Part shown: one piece after another, positions 8,281-17,624 of the stretch | Layout of the letters: every line of letters begins with the position of its first letter | Numbering within the stretch: position 1 is the stretch's first letter | Assembly: GCA_002151545.1 (NCBI GenBank) | Contig: CP021237.1 | Location: forward strand, 4,836,001-4,900,000 | Origin: Sphingobacteriaceae bacterium GW460-11-11-14-LB5 | GTDB lineage: Bacteria; Bacteroidota; Bacteroidia; Sphingobacteriales; Sphingobacteriaceae | Length of the DNA: 64,000 nucleotides | Direction of reading: 5' to 3' | Notes under the pieces: generated by a model | Databases searched by the model: none | What the model saw: only the letters and a program-made list of their open reading frames with translations | Told to the model about the DNA's origin: nothing | Made by a program: the position numbers and the translations under genes

Positions 8281-10446
8281 ATGTTAAAGAGAATATTTTT
8301 TGTAATTTTTACTGCGGCAGTACTTGCTTGTCATGCTGCACCTAAAACTCAGCCAATGGTTGAGGGTGTTACCAATGTGAAACCAGACGAGCAGCAACAA
8401 CTTGTGATAAAAGAGGTTGTCAATTTGATCGAGAGTTATAATTATAAAAAAATTCAGATCAACGATTCTATATCTTCGATTATTTTAGATAAGTATATCA
8501 AGTCGCTGGATCAGGGCAAAAATTACTTTTTGGCTTCAGATATCAAGGAATTTGAAAAATACAGATATACTTTAGATGATGATTTCAAAAATGGCGATCT
8601 AAGTGGCCCGTTTTTCATCTATAACGTTTATGCCAAAAGGTTAAACGAATATTTCACCTATTCTTTAGCGCAGATTAAAACCAAATACGATTTTAATCAA
8701 ACCGACAGCTATGTTTACGACAGGGAGAAACAGCCTTGGGCAACTTCTTCAGCGGCCTTAAACGATACCTGGAAAAAACGTATTAAATATGAACTGATTA
8801 ATTTAAATCTGGCTGGCACTGCCGAAGCCAAGAACGTAGAAACCTTAACTAAGCGTTACCAGAACCTACAATCGCAGACTTCAAAAACCAATAATCAGGA
8901 TGTTTTCCAGATTTTGATGGATGCCTTTACTGAATCTATTGATCCACATACCAATTATTTTAACCCAACCAATGCAGCAGCATTTAACGAAGATATGTCT
9001 CGTTCTTTCGAAGGCATTGGTGCCCGTTTACAATTAGAAAACGAAGTCGTTAAAATTTCTGAAATTATTGCTGGCGGACCTGCATTTAAAGGCAAACAAC
9101 TAAGTGCTGGCGACCGCATTATTGCCGTAGCCCAGGGTGATGGAGAATTTGTAGATGTGGTAGGCTGGAGATTGGATAACACCGTATCTAAAATTAAAGG
9201 TCCGAAAGGAACCAAGGTGCGTTTAAAAGTAATCCCAGTTGGAAAAGAAATGTCGTCTAAACCGGTAATTATCGATCTAGTTCGCGATAAAATTGTTTTA
9301 GAAGAAACATCGGCCAAGAAAAAAGTTAAAACCATTAATAGCAATGGTAAAGATTATAAAATCGGCATTATCACCCTTCCAGCCTTTTATGCTGATTTTA
9401 AAGCGGCTAATGCAGGTGATAAAAACTACAAAAGCACCACCCGTGATGTTAGAAAATTAATCGACTCCTTAAAAACTTACGATAAGGTAAATGCCATTGT
9501 AATGGATTTACGCGGAAACGGTGGAGGTTCACTAGTTGAAGCCATTTCATTAACGGGTTTATTTATCGATAAAGGACCTGTTGTTCAGGTAAAAGATTTA
9601 CGCGGTAAAATTGAAGTAGATGAAGATGAAAACAGCGGTGTAGCCTGGGATGGCCCTTTTGGCGTGATGGTAGACCGTTTAAGCGCGTCAGCATCTGAAA
9701 TCTTTGCCGGAGCAATACAAGATTATGGACGTGGTATTATTATGGGTAGCCAAACCTATGGTAAAGGTACCGTTCAGTCTTCTATCGATTTAAACAAACT
9801 GGTAAACCCAAGTATGTTGCAAAGGGTGGCCGGATTAATTTCTAAAGATAAAACAGTTGGTACATCCCCAAGCGGAGCAAATCCGGCTGATATTAATTTA
9901 GGACAGATTAACCTAACCATGGCTAAATTTTACCGTGTAGCAGGAAGCAGCACGCAGCATAAAGGTGTAACACCTGATGTTGTTTTCCCTTCAGTTTATC
10001 CGATGGATAAAATTGGTGAAGATACTGAATCATCAGCATTACCATGGGACGTTATTCCAAGCTCAAGCTTTAAACCGGTTGCAAATCTGACTCCTGTTAA
10101 AGCACAGTTAATCAAAAATAGCGAACAGCGTATTGCAAATTCATTGGATTTTAAATACCTGAAACAAGATATTGCGGATCTTAAAAAACGCGATACTGAA
10201 GTTTCTGTAACTTTAAATGAAGCAAAACTTAAAGCCGAGCGCGATGCGCAGGAAGCTAAAACACTTGCCAGACAGAATGAATTAAGAGCGCTGAGAGGCT
10301 TGCCTGCCATTAAAAAAGGAGATAAGATTACCAAGCAAGATGCTTTCGATTTTATTGAAGATGAATCGTTAAAAGTAATGGGCGATTTTATGCAGCAATC
10401 TGGCAACTATGTGATGAACTTAGGCGTGATGCCAAAGAATAACTAA
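8281..10446 (+). CDS. prc: Carboxy-terminal processing protease (S41, Prc/Tsp-like)
   Basis: This is a tail-specific periplasmic protease of family S41A that trims or degrades envelope proteins from their C-termini. With the ATG at 8281 it has 721 residues and a signal sequence MLKRIFFVIFTAAVLAC that looks like a lipoprotein signal (VLA-C). A helical N-terminal domain is followed by a PDZ domain (from FEGIGARLQL through KGPKGTKVRL). The S41 core has the Ser of SASASEIFAG and the Lys of TYGKGTVQS as the expected Ser-Lys dyad. A DUF3340-like C-terminal region comes last. An in-frame ATG at 8257 is an alternative start; a TTG at 8218 lies in a terminator T run and is unlikely. A strong terminator follows. 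Confidence 0.92.
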   Translation: MLKRIFFVIFTAAVLACHAAPKTQPMVEGVTNVKPDEQQQLVIKEVVNLIESYNYKKIQINDSISSIILDKYIKSLDQGKNYFLASDIKEFEKYRYTLDDDFKNGDLSGPFFIYNVYAKRLNEYFTYSLAQIKTKYDFNQTDSYVYDREKQPWATSSAALNDTWKKRIKYELINLNLAGTAEAKNVETLTKRYQNLQSQTSKTNNQDVFQILMDAFTESIDPHTNYFNPTNAAAFNEDMSRSFEGIGARLQLENEVVKISEIIAGGPAFKGKQLSAGDRIIAVAQGDGEFVDVVGWRLDNTVSKIKGPKGTKVRLKVIPVGKEMSSKPVIIDLVRDKIVLEETSAKKKVKTINSNGKDYKIGIITLPAFYADFKAANAGDKNYKSTTRDVRKLIDSLKTYDKVNAIVMDLRGNGGGSLVEAISLTGLFIDKGPVVQVKDLRGKIEVDEDENSGVAWDGPFGVMVDRLSASASEIFAGAIQDYGRGIIMGSQTYGKGTVQSSIDLNKLVNPSMLQRVAGLISKDKTVGTSPSGANPADINLGQINLTMAKFYRVAGSSTQHKGVTPDVVFPSVYPMDKIGEDTESSALPWDVIPSSSFKPVANLTPVKAQLIKNSEQRIANSLDFKYLKQDIADLKKRDTEVSVTLNEAKLKAERDAQEAKTLARQNELRALRGLPAIKKGDKITKQDAFDFIEDESLKVMGDFMQQSGNYVMNLGVMPKNN

Positions 10447-10462
10447 AAAGAAATATATTCAA

Positions 10463-10502
10463 CAAAAAGGCCGCTTTAGCAAAACTAAAGCGGCCTTTTT
10501 TA
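10463..10502 (+). terminator. Terminator after prc
   Basis: AAAGGCCGCTTTAG pairs with CTAAAGCGGCCTTTTTT around a short loop, giving a strong GC-rich stem and T run 20 bp after the stop codon. Confidence 0.92.
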
Positions 10503-10514
10503 TAATTGGATTTC

Positions 10515-10658
10515 AGAGTTGTCAACTTTAATAACCAATTTGCTAGAAAGTTGACAACTCTAAAGGCAATTTTCTCGTGGTGTCGGATATTTCTATCCGA
10601 CACTGAATGACATTTATCTTTTTATTTATATTAACTGTCAGATGGTAACATCTGACAG
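10515..10658. repeat. Three consecutive perfect inverted repeats
   Basis: Three separate hairpins stand in a row between convergent genes. The first is AGAGTTGTCAACTT with its complement (10515-10561). The second is GTGTCGGATA with its complement (10580-10603). The third is CTGTCAGATG with its complement (10635-10658). None has a T run, so they are not simple terminators. The stem sequences are unrelated to one another. Confidence 0.75.
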
Positions 10659-10668
10659 CACTAAAGAA

Positions 10669-11610
10669 TTACCCCTTCTTCGCCGTTGGCTCAGTCTGTT
10701 TGTTTAACTGCATGGCCATCATTTCTTTCATGGTCCTGTTCATGCCTTCACTGCTTCCATCAAGGAAAATCACGTTTCCATCACCATTCTCTGCAAAGTG
10801 TTTAATCGATTCCGTCCACATGGTAAATAAGATTACCGAAATATCCAGATTGGCTTGTTCCATTTCCTGAGCGGCTTTACTCATCCCATGCGCAACCTCG
10901 GCACGGAATAAAGCAATACCCTGCCCGCGCAACTGTGCAGCCTCACGCTCGGCAGTAGCCGCAATTTTGATAGCATTACCATCCGCTTCGGCAGCTTTGG
11001 TTTTGGTAATCAATAAGGCCTGACCTTCATTCTCAGCCGCTGCTTTTAAGTTGTTTGAAGCTACCACGCGACTCATCGAACGCATAATTTCTTCATCAAA
11101 AGTAATATCATTCAATTGAAGATCCTGAAGATGGTAACCCCATCCGTCTAAAACCTGATCAATCTGTTCCTTCACATGAAGCACAATTTCATTACGTTGT
11201 GCCAAAACATTTGCCTGCTTTTGTGTGGCCACATATGCCCTAATCGAACCTTCGATGGTTCTGATTAATGCCTGCATTAAGTTGGTTGCATCTACAAACT
11301 TAAAAGCTACATTTTTAATTGTTTCCTCATCCTGGTTCACCACAGAATACAATAGCATGGCCTTAAAATATACATTGGCCTGATCTTGCGTTACCGCTTG
11401 AAAGGATAGCTCAACCGAGCGGTTTTGAATGGAAATACGAGAATAAATCTGCTCTATTAATGGAATTTTAAAGTTTAAGCCTGGTCTTAACTGGCGGCGG
11501 TATTTACCGAAAACGGTTACCACCGCAATGGTTCCCTGTTTAACAGTAACAAAGGAGCTCAGCAGGATGATAAATCCTACCACAGCTATAATGTAAATGG
11601 TGTATTGCAT
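10669..11610 (-). CDS. SPFH/band 7 family protein (stomatin/prohibitin-like)
   Basis: This is a 313-residue membrane-associated scaffold protein. One N-terminal transmembrane segment (about residues 3-21, IYIIAVVGFIILLSSFV) is followed by the SPFH domain, starting at TVKQGTIAVVTVFGKYRR. A long Ala/Glu-rich coiled coil (about 195-265) comes after, as in stomatin-type proteins. The family organises membrane microdomains and often works with NfeD proteases or membrane complexes. No nfeD gene is next to it here, so the partner is unknown. It stands alone between prc and a convergent-free spacer. Confidence 0.88.
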   Translation of the reverse strand: MQYTIYIIAVVGFIILLSSFVTVKQGTIAVVTVFGKYRRQLRPGLNFKIPLIEQIYSRISIQNRSVELSFQAVTQDQANVYFKAMLLYSVVNQDEETIKNVAFKFVDATNLMQALIRTIEGSIRAYVATQKQANVLAQRNEIVLHVKEQIDQVLDGWGYHLQDLQLNDITFDEEIMRSMSRVVASNNLKAAAENEGQALLITKTKAAEADGNAIKIAATAEREAAQLRGQGIALFRAEVAHGMSKAAQEMEQANLDISVILFTMWTESIKHFAENGDGNVIFLDGSSEGMNRTMKEMMAMQLNKQTEPTAKKG

Positions 11611-11701
11611 AATTAGATTTTTTTATGAAGTTATAAAAAATAAATGCAATATACCTAGACCTCTAATTCGTGATGGATTTAAAAAGCGCGGTTCCGCCGG
11701 G

Positions 11702-12934
11702 CTAAGGGCTATATATAAAATCGTAAGGAAGTTGTTCAGCGAGCCTCCTGTTTCCCATATCCCCGGTCATCAATAACCAGTTTGGTGTTACGTATCCCAT
11801 AGGATCTATCACTACACCTTCTTTATCAGTTAAATGTAACAGTGTTTTTAGGTCCACAGTTGATAACTCTTTAATTGCACCCAAACGCAACATGGTCAAA
11901 CCTCCCAGCATGTTATGATTTCGTTTATATACCACCATAAGTGTATCATTAAACTTGAACGTCATTTTGTGATTTAGGCTATCGAAGCTCAAAAACTGTT
12001 TGTAATCCACCCTCGTGGTATCCCACTTTAAAATGCTGCTTTGCATCAATACTTTTTTATAATACGAGGCCGAATCAGGGTTATCTGATAATTTAAGTAA
12101 CGCATTGCCAGTTCGCCCAGCCGCCATTTTAGCCGCTCTATATTGTTGCACAGCTCTAAAAACATTTTCCCGCTCTATATTCTTTACAGCGGTATAACGG
12201 TACACTTGAAAGTTTTCTTTTTCGAGCGTATTTGCATACAAGCTTCTATAAAAATGCATCCTTGATCCTAAATAATTAACCTTGATCGCTAATTGTCTGC
12301 TTTTATTTGGTTTATTGCCAAAACCATCATAATAAGCGTAAGAGCTGTAGGTAAGGTTATCATCGGTAAAGTGATAACCAAACTCATAAATATCCAGATG
12401 CACGAGGCAGTCCATAGCACTATTTTTGATCAGAATCGGCTTTTCAGCTATTACTTCCAGGTATTGTTTATCCTCATCATAATAAAATTTAATGTCGTTC
12501 GGATTCATTATTTTACAATTACGCCGATTAAACGGATTGTTACCCAATAAAAGCATCGAAAAAAGATCTCCCCATTTGTTCCAGTCGTTTTTACCGGTAC
12601 TTACCGTTACTTCCATAAGGCTATTGATTTTTTCTTTTAGCAAAATGGTGTAATTGGTAAGGTTAGCACTGGTATTAACGGTTTTACTTTCGTAGCCAAT
12701 AGCAGAAATCACCAGGTCGCTATAAAGCCTTTTGGTGTATAATTTAAACTGCCCTTTCTCATCGCTTGTTGCACCAATTTGGGTATTATTAAAATATACA
12801 CTTGCATTTTCAACAGGCTGTTTGGTTTCGGCATTTAAAATCTTTCCCTGTATCGTAATTTGGGCAGAAACTAAAGTTACTATGCAAGAAAAGAATATGC
12901 ATAAAGAGGTCTTTTTGAGTAGCGTTTTATTCAT
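11702..12934 (-). CDS. Exported carboxypeptidase-regulatory-like domain protein
   Basis: With the ATG at 12934 this is a 410-residue exported protein with signal peptide MNKTLLKKTSLCIFFSCIVT and cleavage near VSAQ. An in-frame ATG at 13024 would place 30 unlikely residues before the signal. Directly after the signal sits a CarboxypepD_reg-like beta-sandwich (ITIQGKILNAETKQPVENAS), a domain usual in Bacteroidota surface proteins. The C-terminal about 280 residues form no domain I can name; the conserved style resembles DUF5686-like or surface-anchored proteins of the phylum, but this is uncertain. It is divergent from the M13 peptidase gene. Confidence 0.75.
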   Translation of the reverse strand: MNKTLLKKTSLCIFFSCIVTLVSAQITIQGKILNAETKQPVENASVYFNNTQIGATSDEKGQFKLYTKRLYSDLVISAIGYESKTVNTSANLTNYTILLKEKINSLMEVTVSTGKNDWNKWGDLFSMLLLGNNPFNRRNCKIMNPNDIKFYYDEDKQYLEVIAEKPILIKNSAMDCLVHLDIYEFGYHFTDDNLTYSSYAYYDGFGNKPNKSRQLAIKVNYLGSRMHFYRSLYANTLEKENFQVYRYTAVKNIERENVFRAVQQYRAAKMAAGRTGNALLKLSDNPDSASYYKKVLMQSSILKWDTTRVDYKQFLSFDSLNHKMTFKFNDTLMVVYKRNHNMLGGLTMLRLGAIKELSTVDLKTLLHLTDKEGVVIDPMGYVTPNWLLMTGDMGNRRLAEQLPYDFIYSP

Positions 12935-13061
12935 TGTTAAATATTTGGCTGATAGCGTTTGTTGTATATCTATGTAAGAATTTGATGAAGTTATAAAAAA
13001 ATTCATACAAACTACATCAGGCATTTTGTAGCTTTAAGCTTTTCTAACTAACTTATATACA

Positions 13062-15104
13062 ATGAAAATTAAATTATTTCTTCCGGCTGCCGGCGTATTG
13101 CTTTTTGCTGCCTGCCAGAATAAAAGCCATCAGGATGCCGATGTGGCGAATGCGCGCACCGAATTTTTCGATAAAGCCGGCATGGACACTACTGTAAAAC
13201 CAGGTGATAACTTTTTCCTGTATGCCAACGGGAAATGGATGAAAAACACCGAAATTCCAAAAACCGAAACAGGTTGGGGTTCTTTTTACACCCTATATAA
13301 CGATAACCTGAAGAACCTGAACAACATTCTGGAAAACGCTTCAAAAGCCAATGCAGCCAAAGGAAGTACTGAACAGAAAGTTGGCGATTTCTACACCAGT
13401 GGAATGGACACGCTTACCATCGAAAAGTTAGGCATCGAACCTATAAAACCGCTCTTAAGTAAAATAGAAGGGATTAAAAATGATCAGGATTTAATCAACT
13501 TTGTTGCCGATGGTTATAAAAATGGCGAAGGGGATTTATTGGGCTTTGGTGTAGAACCTGATGACAAATTAAGCACCAAAAATGCTTTATCATTTTCGCA
13601 GGCTGGCCTTACCCTGCCAGACCGCAGTTATTATTTAGAACAAGACGAGAAGGCGAAGAAAATCAGGGTAGAGTACATCAAATACATCACCAAAATTTTT
13701 AGCCTCGCTGGCGATTCTTTAAATGCAGCAAAATATGCTGATAACATTTTAAAACTCGAAACAGCAATTGCCCAGTCGCATTCAACTCCTGTTCAGCTGC
13801 GCGATCCGCAGAAAAACTATAACAAAATGACCGTGGCTGATTTTCAAAAACAGACTCCAAATATTGAATGGAAATCCGTTTTAAGTAAACTGGGCGCAAG
13901 TACTGATACTGTTATTGTTAGACAGCCAAAATATTATCAAACCTTATCAGCCCTGGTAAAAAGCCAGCCTATCGAAATCTGGAAGGAAAAATTAAAGTTT
14001 GATGCTTTAAACAGATCGGCCAATGCTTTTACCAAAAAATTCAGAGATGCTAAATTCGATTTTTTCTCTAAAACGCTATATGGTCAACAGGCGCCAACAG
14101 AAAGATGGAAAGCCATTGTAAATGCTACTGATCGCAATTTAGGTGAGCTTTTAGGTCAATTATATGCCGAAAAGTATTTTAAGCCAGAGGCCAAGGAGCG
14201 TATGTTAACTTTGGTAAACAATTTACAGAAAGTATACGCAGAAAGAATCCAGAAGGTAGATTGGATGACCCCGGAAACCAAAAAGAAAGCTTTAGAAAAA
14301 TTAAACGCATTTATCAAAAAGATCGGCTATCCTGATAAATGGAAAAAGTACGATGATGTTGAGGTTTCGAAAAACACGTATTATGCAAACCTTCAGTCGG
14401 CCAGTAAACATGCCTACAAGGAAATGATGGATAAGCTGGGCAAAAATGTAGATAAAACCGAGTGGGGAATGACTCCACCAACAGTTAATGCCTATTACAA
14501 TCCGTCTTTCAACGAAATTGTTTTTCCGGCAGGAATTTTACAGTTCCCGTTCTTTGAATTTGCCGCTGATGATGCCATTAACTATGGTGCAATAGGTGCT
14601 GTAATTGGTCACGAAATGACACATGGTTTTGATGATCAGGGTCGCCAGTATGATGCCGTTGGCAACCTAAAAGAATGGTGGACAAAAGCTGATGCCGATA
14701 AATTTAAAGCCAAAGCAGGTAAAGTAGAAACATTTTACAACAACTTCTCGCTGTTGGATAATCAGCATGTAAATGGTTCGTTAACCTTAGGGGAAAACCT
14801 TGCCGATATTGGCGGATTAAACATCGCCTACGATGCCTTTAAATTAACAGAACAAGGGAAAGGCGATAAAAAGATTGATGGTTTTACCCCCGATCAACGT
14901 TTCTTTTTAAGCTTTGCCCAGGTATGGAGAATTAAAACCCGCGACGAAAGCATGCGCGTGAGATTAAAAACAGATCCACATAGTCCGGAGATGTTCAGGG
15001 TAAACGGACCTGTGTATAATATGGAAGCATTTTACAAAGCTTTCAACATTCCTGCAACCGCAAAAATGTACATAACTCCGGCAAACCGTTTAGGTGTTTG
15101 GTAA
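13062..15104 (+). CDS. pepO: M13 family metallopeptidase (neprilysin/PepO-like lipoprotein)
   Basis: This is a zinc endopeptidase that digests oligopeptides at the cell envelope. The 680 residues begin with lipoprotein signal MKIKLFLPAAGVLLFAAC, with the lipobox Cys at 18. The M13 N-terminal domain is followed by the catalytic domain with HEMTH (517-521) and the downstream zinc ligand in ENLADIGG (Glu578). The family end motif is seen as TPANRLGVW; the usual terminal CxVW tryptophan is retained but its cysteine is absent, as expected for bacterial forms. A terminator lies about 20 bp after the stop. Confidence 0.94.
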   Translation: MKIKLFLPAAGVLLFAACQNKSHQDADVANARTEFFDKAGMDTTVKPGDNFFLYANGKWMKNTEIPKTETGWGSFYTLYNDNLKNLNNILENASKANAAKGSTEQKVGDFYTSGMDTLTIEKLGIEPIKPLLSKIEGIKNDQDLINFVADGYKNGEGDLLGFGVEPDDKLSTKNALSFSQAGLTLPDRSYYLEQDEKAKKIRVEYIKYITKIFSLAGDSLNAAKYADNILKLETAIAQSHSTPVQLRDPQKNYNKMTVADFQKQTPNIEWKSVLSKLGASTDTVIVRQPKYYQTLSALVKSQPIEIWKEKLKFDALNRSANAFTKKFRDAKFDFFSKTLYGQQAPTERWKAIVNATDRNLGELLGQLYAEKYFKPEAKERMLTLVNNLQKVYAERIQKVDWMTPETKKKALEKLNAFIKKIGYPDKWKKYDDVEVSKNTYYANLQSASKHAYKEMMDKLGKNVDKTEWGMTPPTVNAYYNPSFNEIVFPAGILQFPFFEFAADDAINYGAIGAVIGHEMTHGFDDQGRQYDAVGNLKEWWTKADADKFKAKAGKVETFYNNFSLLDNQHVNGSLTLGENLADIGGLNIAYDAFKLTEQGKGDKKIDGFTPDQRFFLSFAQVWRIKTRDESMRVRLKTDPHSPEMFRVNGPVYNMEAFYKAFNIPATAKMYITPANRLGVW

Positions 15105-15121
15105 GTTATCCTTCACCCCAT

Positions 15122-15165
15122 AAAAGAAGCCCATTTCAGTTGATGAGATGGGCTTCTTTGTTTGT
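15122..15165 (+). terminator. Terminator after the M13 peptidase gene
   Basis: AAGAAGCCCAT pairs with ATGGGCTTCTT across a 13-base loop and is followed by a T-rich tail. Confidence 0.88.
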
Positions 15166-15217
15166 TTAAAACAAAATCGATCATATTTTGTCTTTACCTT
15201 ATTAAATAATAAACCAT

Positions 15218-15403
15218 ATGAATGTAAAACGCACTTTTGGAACAATATTAACCGTACTGGGCATAATTGGATTAATATACGCTGGCTATGGCTTTGTTAG
15301 CCACAGCGAAAACACAAGGGGATTGATGGTTTACGGCATCATCGGACTTATATTCTTTGTATCGGGAATTGGCCTGGTGAAGAACACCAAGGACGAAAGT
15401 TAG
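15218..15403 (+). CDS. Small two-helix membrane protein
   Basis: This 61-residue protein has two hydrophobic segments (about 8-27 and 37-54) separated by a short polar loop, and a charged C-terminus KNTKDES. I do not recognise a family. It is convergent with two tiny membrane-protein genes on the other strand, and its stop codon directly abuts the stop of the nearer one. The reading frame has a plausible ATG after an AT-rich leader. Confidence 0.6.
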   Translation: MNVKRTFGTILTVLGIIGLIYAGYGFVSHSENTRGLMVYGIIGLIFFVSGIGLVKNTKDES

Positions 15404-15529
15404 TCAGGCTTTTCTCCTGAACTTTTTAGATAGCACAAAAAGTAAAACCGCCGCTCCGATGGCTAAAGCAAGGTAGATGCTATCTTTAGCATTTCCAGTC
15501 TTTGTGACCTGGAGTATAGTCGCAATCAT
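15404..15529 (-). CDS. Very small membrane protein (41 aa)
   Basis: This short frame encodes 41 residues: a polar N-terminus (MIATILQVTKTGNAKDS), one hydrophobic helix (about 18-33, IYLALAIGAAVLLFVL) and a basic tail KKFRRKA. Its ATG follows the stop of the 60-residue membrane gene at 15531-15713 after one base (TAG-T-ATG), which suggests translational coupling. Its stop abuts the stop of the plus-strand gene without any spacer. The positive-inside pattern and tight packing support a real gene, but function is unknown. Confidence 0.5.
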   Translation of the reverse strand: MIATILQVTKTGNAKDSIYLALAIGAAVLLFVLSKKFRRKA

Positions 15530-15530
15530 A

Positions 15531-15713
15531 CTATTGCTTCTTTTTGTGCTTGATAATCTGGTACTGGCTAAAAGCGACCAGGCAACCCGCCAGAATAATA
15601 ATCCCTGCCGACAGTAAATTATCGGGGTTTTGGTTGATGTAGTAGGCTGCTGCCAGTACTAAAATAGCGGCGGCTATACCTATAATATAATGAAGTATTA
15701 ATCCTTTTTTCAT
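15531..15713 (-). CDS. Small two-helix membrane protein (60 aa)
   Basis: This 60-residue protein has two hydrophobic helices (about 7-26 and 33-51) and a basic C-terminal tail IKHKKKQ. No family is recognised. It appears to be the first gene of a two-gene unit with the 41-residue membrane protein that begins one base after its stop codon. Both may be components of one small membrane assembly; this is inference from the layout only. Confidence 0.55.
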   Translation of the reverse strand: MKKGLILHYIIGIAAAILVLAAAYYINQNPDNLLSAGIIILAGCLVAFSQYQIIKHKKKQ

Positions 15714-15878
15714 CCCTATGATGTTGTTTTAATCAATGATGAAGCTATCATGAGTAGTGTGGTAACGGTGTTCAAGAAGGCTTGAGCCGTTTATTCCTGT
15801 CACTAGGTGATTTAAAAAATCATGATGCTTTCATCCAACAAATATTCTGAAATAAATTGAGATTGATGTCGGAGAAAA

Positions 15879-16976
15879 TTAATCTTTTAAACTAATCCTG
15901 TTATCTGCGAATTTTAACTGATGGCCAACAAAATCAATATCTGTCAGTTCTTTAATTCGTTTGAAGGCACCATGATTTTCATCGAGGGTTAAACGGCTAA
16001 CCTTATCCTGTTTAACTGATACAATATCGGCATACAAAAAATCACCCTTAGCATTTACTTTTAACTGAAGCAAGGGCGCAATGCCGTTATTGCCTTTTAG
16101 GCTAAACATACCATAGGTGCAAAAATTACCTAAGCTGTAAGCGATGAATTTATTTTTATACACTTCAACAGCGCGGGTTACATGCGGACCATGTCCCAAT
16201 ACCACATCAGCACCAGCATCAATAACAGCATGTGCAAAGGCGTAAACATTCCCTCTGTTTTCTTTATAAAAAATCTCATTTTTACGGGGAACATGTTCAA
16301 ACCTTGCGCCTTCACCACCACCATGAAAAGAGACAATCACAATATCGGCCATCAATTTTAGACGGGCAACCAAAGCTTTGGCGCTGTCGATTTTATTGAT
16401 CGATACCGTATTCTCGTTCGGCGCAAAAGCACAGAAGGCATACTTTACATTGTCTTTTTCAAAAACTTCAAAAGGTTTATTTACCTGTCCAGCATAATGG
16501 ATCTGCAGCGAGTCTAAAATCCTGGCTGTATTTTTTCTTCCCCTGGCATCAAAATCACCCACATGGTTGTTGGCGATACTCAAAACATTAAATCCTGCAT
16601 CCTTGTATATCCCGGCATAACGTTCCGGCATTCTAAAAGCGTAACAGTTATTCGGGTTAATGCCATTGCATTTGTTCGAATTGCCTGAGTTAAGGAAACA
16701 ACCTTCCAGGTTACCAAAAACAATATCTCCTTTTAATAAACTATCTACTGCCTGAAAACTGTTTACAGCATCATCAGGAGGGAGGTTTGTTTTGGATGGA
16801 AAAGCAGAGCCAAGCATAATATCGCCTACTGCCGTAATGGATATGGTATCTTTTATTTTTCTGATCACCGTATCTTGTTTGGCTACAGGTGTAGTAATCT
16901 GCGCATTATTGCTCGTGCAGCTAATTAAAATAATTAGCGCAAGAGCGGATATTATAAGGGTATTGATAAACTTCAT
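15879..16976 (-). CDS. CapA family lipoprotein (PGA_cap metallophosphatase-like)
   Basis: This 365-residue protein matches the CapA/PgsA-like domain named after poly-gamma-glutamate capsule synthesis, which has a calcineurin-like fold. The signal MKFINTLIISALALIILISC ends at a lipobox cysteine (20). The first metal motif is VGDIMLGS near residue 51. FGNLEGCF, SIANNHVGDF and the later VLGHGPHVTR follow in family order. No capB or capC genes are near, so a capsule role is not supported; many Bacteroidota members are lone lipoproteins of unknown substrate. Confidence 0.85.
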   Translation of the reverse strand: MKFINTLIISALALIILISCTSNNAQITTPVAKQDTVIRKIKDTISITAVGDIMLGSAFPSKTNLPPDDAVNSFQAVDSLLKGDIVFGNLEGCFLNSGNSNKCNGINPNNCYAFRMPERYAGIYKDAGFNVLSIANNHVGDFDARGRKNTARILDSLQIHYAGQVNKPFEVFEKDNVKYAFCAFAPNENTVSINKIDSAKALVARLKLMADIVIVSFHGGGEGARFEHVPRKNEIFYKENRGNVYAFAHAVIDAGADVVLGHGPHVTRAVEVYKNKFIAYSLGNFCTYGMFSLKGNNGIAPLLQLKVNAKGDFLYADIVSVKQDKVSRLTLDENHGAFKRIKELTDIDFVGHQLKFADNRISLKD

Positions 16977-16991
16977 TCTTGATTTAGATGT

Positions 16992-17026
16992 ATAAAAAAA
17001 TCCTCCAAAATTTCTTCAGGAGGATT
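16992..17026 (-). terminator. Terminator after the NlpC/P60 gene
   Basis: On the minus strand ATCCTCC pairs with GGAGGAT and a T run follows. It lies just past the end of the NlpC/P60 gene and before the CapA-like gene. Confidence 0.8.
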
Positions 17027-17066
17027 GTATATGTTTTTAACTGTTAACTGAAAAATGTCAACTGAT

Positions 17067-17624
17067 CTATTCTACTGTAAATTCTTTCTTAAACGATTCT
17101 AACACACGCCCACCTTTGTAAAAATAACGGCTGTAATAAGGTTCGTTGAGGTTGCTGATTACGACACCACGAGAGCTTGATGCATGTGCAAACCTGTTAT
17201 CGCCCAGGTAAATACCAACATGTGAAATACTTCTGCTTTTAATCTTGAAGAAAACCAAATCACCTTCTTTTAAATCTTCTTTAGAAAGTGGATCTACCAT
17301 ACTAAAAATATCTCGCGAGTTTCTTCTGATGGTGGTGTTGAAAACTTTATCGTAAATCGCTTTAGTGAAAGCCGAACAGTCTATCCCTCTTTTGGTGTTT
17401 CCACCATAACTATAAGGTGTTCCGATCCATTCGTAAATAAATTTGTACAGTTTTAAATTCGAAGTTGCATCTACCGCAACACCCATAACCTGCGAAAAAT
17501 ATTGCGATGCAAGGTTGTCGGGATCATTTAATTCTTTACCAGATTCTTTTGTTTTTGTTTGCGCAAATGCGGCTGAGAGCGTGCAAATAGCAATTAGAGT
17601 AGAAAACAAAAATTTTTTAATCAT
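17067..17624 (-). CDS. NlpC/P60 (C40) cell-wall peptidase
   Basis: This is an exported cysteine peptidase that likely cuts peptide stems of peptidoglycan. The 185 residues start with a Sec signal (MIKKFLFSTLIAICTLSAAFAQ). The NlpC/P60 domain shows the nucleophile Cys83 in GIDCSAF, His135 in SHVGIYL and a further His147 in FAHASS. No SH3 or LysM targeting domain is present, so it is a minimal member. The gene is followed by its own terminator, so it is probably monocistronic. Confidence 0.9.
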   Translation of the reverse strand: MIKKFLFSTLIAICTLSAAFAQTKTKESGKELNDPDNLASQYFSQVMGVAVDATSNLKLYKFIYEWIGTPYSYGGNTKRGIDCSAFTKAIYDKVFNTTIRRNSRDIFSMVDPLSKEDLKEGDLVFFKIKSRSISHVGIYLGDNRFAHASSSRGVVISNLNEPYYSRYFYKGGRVLESFKKEFTVE

